A stretch of DNA of 64,000 nucleotides, taken from the NCBI GenBank assembly GCA_008711295.1, contig VUYV01000101.1, forward strand, positions 2,214,651-2,278,650. Reading direction: 5' to 3'. The position numbers and the translations under genes are program-made. A model generated the notes under the pieces. The model was not told where the DNA came from. It did not search any database and worked only from the letters and a program-made list of their open reading frames with translations. The stretch comes from Anarhynchus alexandrinus (Eukaryota; Chordata; Aves; Charadriiformes; Charadriidae). Positions 23,605-33,100 of the stretch are shown here, piece after piece; the first letter of the stretch is position 1; each line of letters starts with the position of its first letter.

Positions 23605-23880
23605 CTAGTTTAAAGCCCTGTTAATAAGCCCTGATAATTTTTGGGCGAAAACCCTTCTCCCTTTTGCAGCGAGCCAGCCCCCATCTGCTCCCAGCAGGCC
23701 TGGTGCCGTGTAGGTCATTCCATTGTCAAAAAACCCAAAATTGTGGCGATGACACCAGCCACGGAGCCACATATTAACAGACTGAGTAAGTGAGCCACAT
23801 ATTAACAGACTGAGTAAGTGAAGAAAAGAGCCTGTAAGACAGCCAAAACTTTCTTTAGTTTCTACTGAAACACCTACCAA
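23605..23880 (-). pseudogene. CR1 ORF1 esterase-like C-terminal remnant
   Basis: The minus frame contains 'WLRGWCHRHNFGFFDNGM', 'TYTAPGLLGADGGWLAAKG' and 'RRVFAQKLSGLINRALN' followed by a stop (TAG). This matches the C-terminal block of the SGNH/GDSL-type esterase domain in CR1 ORF1. The family keeps an Asp-Gly-x-His motif before a Leu, with the His part of the catalytic set. Here the His position reads Trp, so the site is lost. A 28-bp tandem duplication (not a multiple of 3) breaks the frame just upstream, so the N-terminal 30 residues of the open frame are not authentic. Family assignment rests on recalled motif spacing. Confidence 0.72.
23764..23819. repeat. Exact 28-bp tandem duplication inside CR1 ORF1
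   Basis: Units 23764-23791 and 23792-23819 are identical (each starts GAGCCACATATTAACAG and ends GAGTAAGT). Perfect identity suggests a recent slippage or repair event, or an assembly artefact. It shifts the ORF1 frame by one. Confidence 0.92.
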
Positions 23881-24081
23881 CTATTACTCTTCTTTCTACA
23901 CCAACAGTACCAATACTGTCAGCACAGATGTGCTTCTAGGAGGTTATAATGATGTTTCTTGGCTGTCCAGTGCTTTTGAAACAGGAAGGGACGTCAGCAG
24001 AAAAAGCTTGAGGTGTGAACTGTACAAGGAAAAAGGGTTAAATAAGTTTCCTTTTTGTCCTTTCTATCTTACTATTCATTT

Positions 24082-24145
24082 GTTGGATCTAGATAATCTG
24101 TAAGGTCCCTTCCAACTCTAACCATTCTATGGTTCTAGAATCTGT
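24082..24145 (+). mobile_element. CR1 3' tail, sense orientation
   Basis: 'GTTGGATCTAGATAATCTG', 'TAAGGTCCCTTCCAACTC' and 'ACCATTCTATGGTTCTAG' form the last ~60 bp of a CR1 with two octamer-like units. Only the extreme 3' end is present. Confidence 0.85.
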
Positions 24146-24477
24146 TACAGATCAATCTAGTTTTAATGGAGAATTCTCTTCTACAGAGAATTGATAATGT
24201 AAAGCCCTTTAGAGCTAAGCCTTGCCCAGAGGTCTCCCTGTTACAGTACAGTCAGGGCTAATGGGAGGTTCTTAGAATTGAGAGAGGATGGGAAATAAAT
24301 AATGTAATGACTAAGCCTTCTAAATTTCTGGGACTTTATAGTAATCTAGGTCCATATTCTGCTACTACCTTTGTGCTTGCTGAGGTAATTTACATTACTC
24401 TGGAAACCTACTATCTTTAGAGAACAGAACAAGGCTTGAAGTGCAATGACAAAGACGACTGGTCATAGAAGACTTAC

Positions 24478-24740
24478 CTGATGCATGGCACCAAGGAGTG
24501 AGAAATCTTACAAGAAATACTAGCTTGTGTTTCTGCAGATAGTATTAAAGGTTCTTTAATATTTCCAATGTTCTGGTAAATATCACCAATTAAGACATTT
24601 TGGTAGCTTTCCCAATTTCCAAAATTCGGGTTATACCCAAAGATACTGCATAACATCTTTCTCGTAGTTTTTTGAAGGCCAGTCTGAAATTCAGGCTGCA
24701 GCTCTTCCTTTTGATCCCAAAAGGTCAGGAATGCATCCAT
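24478..24740 (-). other. Candidate exon or chance frame ending at a consensus splice donor
   Basis: The minus frame runs about 88 codons from an ATG at 24738-24740. Its coding-like stretch includes 'KMLCSIFGYNPNFGNWESYQ' and 'NIGNIKEPLILSAETQAS'. Downstream it reaches CAG|GTAAGT (CAG at 24478-24480, GTAAGT at 24472-24477), a perfect donor consensus. Codon composition is less AT-biased than the surroundings. Against it, no strong acceptor with a pyrimidine tract precedes it (only weak AGs at 'GAGCTGCAG' and 'GAATTTCAG'). A stop lies two codons before the ATG, and I recognise no family. It could be an internal exon of an unidentified minus-strand gene, a decayed exon or chance. Confidence 0.22.
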
Positions 24741-25842
24741 GAATTATCATGAAGGTTCTCAAAAATACTTACCTCATATTAAATGAGCTCTTAATTCTAA
24801 AGTCTCTGGGGTTATCAAAAACTATCAAATACTTGAGCTATTCATATAAAAAGTTGCCTTCAAAGATGGATGTATGACAGCTATTGTGTTTCTTGTGTTG
24901 AAGATGTATTTGATATTTTGTCACCTTGTTTCTGGTGAACTACAAACGTGCTATCTTATGCTCTTCCACGAAGCAGAAAGAAACTATGTGCATGAAACTA
25001 GATGAAGCTACAAAACTAAACCGAAATGGCAATGCTGGAACTTTTGCCAGGCAAAGAATCATGAAAGTGAGAGGAGACGATGACTTCTGTTATAACAAGC
25101 AGTGCCATACTTTTCAAAATGCCCTCCAAATCCCTTGCTTATTTACACATTTCTCATGCAGATTTCAGATTTGGAAAAAGCTAAAATTTGCATGTGGAGT
25201 ATAGTAATTCATCATTCTATCTGAGGTGAAAATTCAAGCTCTTTTTGGAGTTTTTTGCTTTGAATCTTGTAAACAGTTTGGGACTGTTTTAAAACACTTT
25301 TGGTCTCTGAACAGTGAGCTCTCTAATGCTTTTATGTAGTCCATTAAACCCAGGAAAGATTATTCAATTGTTATGGGAGACTGGAAATGCAAATAAAAGT
25401 CATGGAAATAGTCTGCATTATGAGAGAAGTGTTTGAAAATTAGTTTGAAGAGAGGACATGTTTTTGTCTGTATCTTCTAAAGTGAGCAGTAGGAAAATGC
25501 CTCAACCTCTTGTAGACAATATAAAATCCATTGATGTGGAAAGCAGCAAAGGCAGAAAATTGAATATGTCATAGATTGTAACAGAGCGAAGTTCAAACAG
25601 ACTGTTTGGATAATAGACTGCCATAAATATATCTATGACATGGAAAGCGTGCCAGCTGAAATTATAGAGGATTTTCTTAGTCTGAGAAATGCATATTCCA
25701 AAGATTGTTTCTGGTCTAATGCGTTCTATTCCAGGAAGACTTAGCTGGTGAATTCAAAAGATATTTGCAGTTCCATCACAACTTTGATGCAGAATATTTA
25801 GCATGGGATATTCAGACAGATGCTTTCTCTTTTTACACCTTA

Positions 25843-25906
25843 TTCCTGTCCTTTCTGTCCTTCTGTCCTTTTTTCTGTCCTTATTTTTAAACATTTTTCT
25901 GTCCTA
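25843..25906. repeat. Degenerate (TTCTGTCC)n tandem repeat
   Basis: Five to six copies of TTCTGTCC, spaced by T-rich filler ('TTCCTGTCCTTTCTGTCC' and similar). It is local slippage product, with no coding or regulatory reading. Confidence 0.8.
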
Positions 25907-27069
25907 TTTTTTTTAATCCATCTGCTTTCTTTTCTGGATTATTTTCTTTCAAATGCTTTGAAAAGGTGAATTGGGGAAGGGTCCTGGTATGTAGGACCTA
26001 GAGCTTTACCTCTTACTCTAAATGCCAACATTCAGAACTGGAACTTTAAGTTAATTTTAGTTTAAATTATTCATGTTTTCTGTGTATATGAACAACTGTT
26101 TTCTTTCAAAATCAACTGAATACTGTCACTGACTTCATCAGCAATCTCTGCTTTCACCAGTGAGCCTCTCTGTAGCAATGGGAATGAAAATAGGAACATT
26201 GCTACATATAAAATATGTAATAAATATGAGATGGCAAACAGTGCACTTTTTAAATTTGCTGTATTTAGTATTTTCAGCCACAGTGAATTTCATACCTCAT
26301 TTTGTCCAGAGACTCAGATGGGGTAACAACAATTAAATATGTCACATGCAGCCTCTCAAAAGATATATTTCTGTTCTGTAATGTTAAAGGTTGCTAGAAG
26401 TAAATAACACAGCAATCACTGGTGTTTTATTTTCATCCTCTGTGTCTAAAGTGACAGCTATTACATTTGCTGCTGGGTCTTTTAAGCAATGCTTTTTTTT
26501 AATTTAAACTTAACTTGCCTCTTTACTACAAAAATTGATTTAATGTAATACAGACTTCTATGCTAAGATTCATTAGATTTCTAGCTTAATTGTGTCTGGG
26601 CAAAGAACAGAATCTGACAGCAGATTGCCACTCTTGCAGATGCAGTGATACATCACCTTCATAAACTTCTTGCATTAGCTTGTCCCATTTTCACTGACAC
26701 CCTCCTTGGAGAATTCCCATACAGTGCCACAGTTGAAGCACAGCACCGACCATTTGAAAGACGGACACTTTTCTTTTTTTTAACCAAGGTAGTTTTGAAT
26801 TTCTCTTTGCATTGCTATAAAACACAGCATTTGAATTTAGGGGATTTTTGTCTGTTTTTTGATTTATTAAGTGGAAGACCCATTTATTGCCTAGTTTATT
26901 AACATACATTATTACGTATATAATATAATGTGGTGGTAAGGAAAACTGAGCCTGGATCTCTAAATACTGCTAGAAGACTTAAATATATTAAATTGATTGC
27001 TTTTTAATGAATAATTGCTCTATTACTGTACTTGTAGTTACGTAGATGTACTTACCACCACCCCCAAAA

Positions 27070-27105
27070 ATGCACGTGCATGCACACGCACGCACGCACG
27101 CATAC
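27070..27105. repeat. (CACG)n / (GCAC)n microsatellite
   Basis: 'GCACGTGCATGCACACG' followed by CACGCACGCACGCATACA. This alternating purine-pyrimidine tract has a local CpG concentration and Z-DNA potential. It is a normal vertebrate microsatellite type. Confidence 0.88.
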
Positions 27106-28888
27106 AGGTTTAGTTCCCTCTTATGGCAGAAGACAACTTTTAACCCATGTAGATGAAATCTTCAGGCAGAGTAATGAAAATGATCAGAAACCCTGGGAAT
27201 GAGATTCAGTGAGTTAAAAATAAGTCAAGAAATAAAACTTGTGACGTTATACCTGAATTTAACTGAGATTGTGCGTATGGTTTGCTAGGGTTTGCAACTA
27301 TTTTTGCAGAAGGCCTGGAGAGGCTGTGCCTCAGGTAGCTCTAGGTGGCCCATCCACTACTGAAAAGTGCTGCCCCTCAGATCATGCAGGGCTTTGTGGA
27401 GGACCTCCCTGCACGAGAAGACTGCTATGCACTTGCATTGCAGGGGGTCTGCATGCCTGCCCTGAGTCATAAGGAGTCACCAAGTTACAGCTATGGCTAA
27501 CCCAACCTTTTTCACATAAAGCAGCAGAACAGGCTCTTTCGTTTAGGCTGTGACAAATTAAAGGTGTTACTGAAGTGAATAGCAATTCATTTTTCTTTGA
27601 CTTCCAGCCTGCCATCAACTAATAATGGCTTTGTCACTAATGATTTGGTGGGAATGATTTCTTTTTACATAACACCTGTCATCCAGAGGCATCCCAAAGT
27701 GCTCTATAGCCTAATTTACTGATTACTCAGAAATTGCTTCCTTCACTAGTAAAATGCAGCTTTGGATGAAAGGTGGCAACTGTGCGCTACAGCTCAAAAT
27801 CTACTTGCCAGAGATAGATGGGAAATGAAAGTGGTACTTAGTAGGGTCCAGGGAGAGCTGTCTAGTCCTGGTAAATGAGAGTTTAGCTACAGCTAATACC
27901 CTTGTAATCTGTGCTGAACAAACATGTAGATGAGGAAGGAGACCTTAGAAGGGGTTTGTGGAGAGTCAGGGCAAAGCTAAGAGAAGATAAAGTTCTGCAG
28001 GCAGGGGTATCTGCATTGTGGAATGGGAACCTAGATCAGAAAGTCTGCTTTCCGAGAGAGACCATATCCTAGCAATTAAAGTTGTGGGGTTCTCTCATGG
28101 AGAAGTCTCATACTGCAGTGTCATATAGATTATTGCTTGTTTAACTTAAAATTATCTTTAACTTACAAGATTGCTAGTTGAAATATTCAAAGGTGAGAAT
28201 TACATAGTGTCTGTTGAAGAAAAACACAATATAAATACTTAAATTTACAGATTTATTCTTAATTAAAAAAAAAGAGTGGAAATTTAGATTTCTGTTCATC
28301 GTACCATAAGATTTTGATGTCAGTGGGGAATGATGGAAACAAGAAAACCCTCTACACAATTGGGAAAAGTTTATAGGTTCTTTATGGCCTGGGTTTGAAA
28401 GAGGAAGACACTATAAACTGCAAGTTTCTCCTTGAGCATTTTGTTGTAAAGGCCTTCTGCACAGAGAGAAATATGATCTCATGTAGAATATAGGAAGAGC
28501 CACATATGATAGTATTGATTAAAAGAGGTTTTGACACTGTCAAAAAGTTTACAGATAAAGACAGGACATTAGAGTGGAGGATACAGAGGACATTGTTAAA
28601 GGTCCTGTGATTGCATCTCCAATATTTTAAGCCTGGAATTTTATTATTTGTTGTGTTGATATGCATTTCAACAAATAGTTGCTCTAGTGATAGCAAGTGA
28701 TAACAGAAGATGTTTCAAAGCCAGCAACTTACCAGATGTTAGTGTAATAGTATTATTTTTTTTGCTTGCTTGTTTTTTAATTTAAAGGCTTATTTTTATT
28801 TCTGGCTTTTATTGAAACAAATATTCCAAGATTTTTTATATATTGTCCTGAGGGATGAAGAACGCTGATGTTTCTATTTCACATGTAA

Positions 28889-29120
28889 TTACAGAATCAC
28901 GGGATGGCGGAGGCTGTAAGGAAACTCTTGAGATCATCTAGTCCCTCTCTCTGCACAGGGCATGGTCAGCTAGAGCAGGTTGCCCAGGACCATGTCCAGT
29001 TGTTTTTTTAACATATCCACAGATGGAGACTCCACAAGCTTTCTGGGCAACCTGTTCTGGTGTTTGACAACTACTGCAAAAAAAATGTGTTTTCTTGTGT
29101 TCAGATGGAATTTCGATAGT
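28889..29120 (-). mobile_element. CR1 LINE 3' UTR fragment, moderately diverged
   Basis: 'TTACAGAATCACGGGATGG' is the decayed octamer end. It is followed by 'GAGATCATCTAGTCCCTC', 'AGCAGGTTGCCCAGGACC', 'CAGATGGAGACTCCACAAG' and 'GTTCAGATGGAATTTC', all in reverse-complement CR1 order. About 230 bp of 3' UTR, reaching the ORF2 stop region at most. Older than the 29.94-kb copy. Confidence 0.9.
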
Positions 29121-29937
29121 TTTCTCCATCACAAGGTGAACAAACATATTCTTTAAGTACAATATCGCTTTGAAAAAAGGAAATGATTACTTCTGTTCTG
29201 GGAAAGGTCAAGTGAATTCAAAGGATTTTTTTTTCATTTTTACTCAAACCTGAATGGCTTTTTTGTATGAAATTGAAAAAGTTGTTTTAGGAAATAAGAA
29301 TAAAAACTCCACAGGAATTATTTTAGACAGGATTTCAGTTCTTCAAGAATTGAACTCAAATAAGAGTAACTTAAAACACTATAGGATAAGAATGAATTCT
29401 AGTGTTCTTGGGAAATAATTCACTCTACTGGAGGATAATAGAAGATACTTTTCAACGGTGTTCAGATGTGGAGTCTTCTCTGAGAAACGAACGGCAACAC
29501 TGATAAAATCATAATTGTTCTGATACTGGCTATGCCTATCATGTAAGAAGGATGTTTGGAAGCCTGCTGAACTACTTTGAAAAGTACTAGGAACCAAATA
29601 AGATGTTTTTACTATGATGTGATCTCCCAGGAATGCAAAGCTTTTACAAAGGAATCCACTTATTTTGTTGCCTGAAAATACATAATAGATACTAACTGCT
29701 ATTGTAAATACTGGTTTGTGTGAATTTTGTTTTTTGACTCATACAGTGGTAGCAGACTGTTTGAATTATTGCGTCTCATTGAAGCACCAGTTTTGGTGCC
29801 AGTGAATATTGCAGTGAACGTAATCTTCAATGAGACCTTAATTTCATCTTGTGACCAGGTGAAAGTGTGCATGAAAAGGTGTGTGGTAGGTGATCACGTG
29901 TAACATTGGGTGATGGACAAAAGAGCATGAGAGACAC
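29121..29937. other. Unique non-coding sequence
   Basis: Nothing recognised between the two CR1 tails. Confidence 0.5.
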
Positions 29938-30102
29938 TTTCATAGAATCATAGAATGGTTTAGGTTGGAAAGGACCTTGAAGATCATTGAGTTCTAACCC
30001 CCCTGCAGGGACACCTCCCACTAGACCAGGCTGTCCAAGGCCACGTCCAGCCTGGCCTTGAACACCTCCAGGGACGGGGCCTCAACAACCTCTCTGGGCA
30101 AC
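29938..30102 (-). mobile_element. CR1 LINE 3' UTR fragment, young subfamily
   Basis: 'CATAGAATCATAGAATGG' then 'TTTAGGTTGGAAAGGACC' and 'CACCTCCCACTAGACCAGG' up to 'CTCTCTGGGCAACATC'. It is very close to the 3' UTR parts of the 23.32-kb and 46.21-kb copies, so all three belong to one subfamily. This copy lacks an 8-base 'CCATAGG(C)' piece after 'CCCCTG' that the other two keep. Confidence 0.94.
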
Positions 30103-33100
30103 ATCATAAAGCTATTCAATATCAGTGTCAAGGGAAAGACCACGTCTGACAATCCTACATCTGAATGAATTCAGAGAGTCAGAGTGATTCTACTTCTTTT
30201 CTGTGTCCTTGGACAGCACTCTTTCAAACGCAATTACCTGCAGTTAGGCCAATTTAAACAGCTACAGAAAATAAGTAGCATGGTTGTTTGGAGGCTTTGA
30301 GCCCTGTAACTATTATCCCTGAATGCTTTTTTATTATATATTTCCTGCTCACCCTCATCAGTCCCATAAACAGTTGCTAGAACTCCTCAAACAAGACATT
30401 TACACAAGGCCCCCAAGCAGTTTTATTTATTTACTGTTTACCTAGGTTTTCAAATTATGAAATGGAAGATAGATTTACTTAAAGAAAAACCCAAACCCCC
30501 ACACCATCTGGACTGAATCAGGAATTTGTCAATTTTACCCTTCTAGAAAATTGTTTTATATTTTGCTTTTAAAATGTGTTCAAAGAGAAACTGACCTTTC
30601 TAGAGAAACCAGTTATGTTTAGAAACCTGAGCCAATATTTGGATGCTCTAATGGTTCCTATTGTTAAAAAATATTTTGGAAATATTGACCCTTCTGTAAT
30701 GCACCACCAACTGTGGGAGCTGGAAGGCTTCATACTGACTTATAACAGCTGAAGTCGCACAAAATTATGCATTATGCTGATTTTCATTATCATATTTTAT
30801 GTGGGTGTTTTTTCCCCATCAAGAAGCCCAAGTAAATAAAGCCCAAAATAAGATAGTTTTGCACACAAAATATGCAGAGCTTTGGAGTGGACGTTTTATG
30901 TTTATAAGTTAGTAAAAGTTCCTTCTGAACTGTTATGTAACATAAAAGCCTCCTGACTTAGAAAGCAAACTGGATTACGCTTTTCTAATGTATTTTTCAG
31001 TAACATTTAAAAACCGGTTCCTTTTCCAAATGATGCAATAAAGAATATCAAGCTGCATCTTCTAGAACATGAATTTTAATAGCTCTGCAAAGTTTTGATG
31101 TTACAGATTCAGATCACACTTTGCTTTGAACGCGAATTGTTTTTACCTAGTCTTGAAGGATGTTGTTACTCTTGTGGGGACTTTTAACAGAAGTAACAGA
31201 GAGACAATGTACGTCCAAGAGGAGAAAAATGACTTTTCAAAACAACAATTTAGAAGAACCCTTTGTGATCTCAGCAGTGTTGGTACTTAACGGCTTGTAT
31301 TTATTTATTGTCCCTGTTAAAATTTATTCCAAGATATACATGAGTGAAACGTAGAAAAAAAAATAGGAGAGTTCCCCCTCTAAACCTGTAGCTCTAAAAC
31401 AATAAGTACAACCCCCTCTCACTCTGTCTTCACCGAGGCTCTAGAATCCATGTAGCACAGTTCTAGAGAGAAATATTTCCAGTATTCATCATCAGGGTGG
31501 TTTTTACACAAAAATTTCCAGACAGTGAGAGAAGTTGGTGGGAGGAGGGACAGTAACTGCTGTTGGAAGCTCCTAGAGAAGGTACCCCGTTAGTTTTGTC
31601 TTCGAAGGAGTAATTTACTTCCCCCACTTCCCCCACTTTCCACCCTTAGCACAAGAGTTGGGACCTCAATGAAGAAGCCAGCTTTGGAAATAAAAGTTGT
31701 TCAAAATGAGCTACGAATGGCAATGGAAACGTATGCTGCATAGCTATCGTATAGAACTTGCAGTGCGTATTGGTTCTCAGACTGTTCCCTTCGCCATGCC
31801 ATTGCCATGACTTTACTAATGACGAACATCTGTTGCAAATTTATTCTTTTCCTTATATCCCAAGGGAAGAAGTGTGTGCAGTGAAATATTTTGTTTGTAT
31901 TTTATTAAATTTATCCTGCATATATTTACTGTAAGTTTGTTATATAAAGCAGGGTCAAAGAAGCATTTTTTGAACTTGAAAGCTCAAATCGTTATTGCCT
32001 TTAGTCCTTTGAAAGATCTCTCCATGGACTTCAGCTGTCCCTTGAGAAAGCTCATCTTTATCAAGGACAAACCTTTACCCTCAGGCTAGACAGTTCAATT
32101 GAACGTTTAAGCTAAGAAATACCTGTTTGTATTAAATATTGTAATACCCTGTGAAATGACTGATAATTGCACAAATGCCCTAGCTGAAAGAATTAAAAAG
32201 AAAAGACAGCATCACATGATAACTCAAATAAGGCTTATATAAATACAACTCCTAGTAGAACTAAACTCCAAGTTACTGTAAAAGTAAGCAGGGGAAGGAG
32301 GAAAAAAATCTTACTGTTGGAAAGGCAGTCCTAAAAACATATTCGGCAAAATATTCCATTCAATACTATATAAACCCAATGTTTTTTTCTAAAGTTGCAT
32401 TTTTGAACAGTATTTGTTATTTAAAAGAAACATTTGTGTATGTCGTTGGAAAATTTTCAGTACACAAATACCTAAGTTAATTTATAAATACCACTTTTAA
32501 ATACCTGATTTCAAAGAGAAAGTAGATGAAAACAAATAAATCATTGTAATGAGATTAAAAGGCAAAACCCCCAGGAAGGCTGTTTATAATGCATGCTAGA
32601 ACAGAGAGCAGGACTTTCCTTAAAAGATTAGTATATGCTGTAATTCCGGTCAAACTGAAAAATATTGCTGCTGCAAAACTAATGGGTAAAATTCTGTAAG
32701 AGATATTATAACTCCTAACAAAGCAGCTAAATGGACAGAAGCAGAATAACATTTCCGTTTCTCCAGGCTTCATTAAACAAGCATTAAAACCCTCTTAACA
32801 CAGTCTGGCAGGAATAAAAAATGGTTGCTGTTCAAATAAGTGAAGTCACATCCTCGTAAACCCTTAAGGTGATACAAGGTATGAAACAAAATGGAGGTTT
32901 TCTGGTTCTTTTCATGACAGCTCATGATTTGTACAGCAATCATGGTGGTTTGGAAGGTATGGAGCAGAGAGAGATTTTCCTTTTAAATGAATACGAAGTA
33001 GTGAACCACAGTAATTGTGTTTCTGAGTCTCTCACTGAAGTTTTAACTGAGCCTCGCTCAATAGGGTATTAAAAAGCAATGTAACCCAAAGAGGTTCGTA

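Larger units (their letters stand above)
23317..23880 (-). mobile_element. Internally deleted CR1: ORF1 end and ORF2 start joined to 3' UTR
   Basis: On the plus strand, 23317-23482 is a young CR1 3' UTR in reverse. It has two octamers 'ATAGAATCATAGAATGG' and then 'AGGTTGGAAAGGACCTTG' up to 'GGACTCAACAACCTCT'. At 23483 there is an N. Beyond it the sequence is not the expected 3' UTR/ORF2 but the ORF1-ORF2 junction of CR1 ('TGCAGGCCCTCACCAG' complements the ORF2 start region). This is followed by the ORF1 C-terminal coding block. Nearly all of ORF2 (endonuclease and RT) is absent. It is either a true deletion derivative or an assembly collapse at the N. Confidence 0.82.
24146..28888. other. Unique non-coding sequence with small simple repeats
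   Basis: No transposon body was recognised in 4.7 kb except a weak ancient-repeat echo at 27676-27720 ('ACACCTGTCATCCAGAGGCA', 'CCCAAAGTGCTCTATAG'). That echo resembles a motif found in old amniote repeats. Simple repeats at 25.85 and 27.07 kb are listed separately, and a minus-strand candidate exon at 24.48-24.74 kb is listed separately. Confidence 0.5.

Noticed and set aside
27676..27720. Named ancient SINE/LINE fragment
   Set aside because: Only about 40 bases resemble a motif of old amniote repeats, too short to assign by eye.
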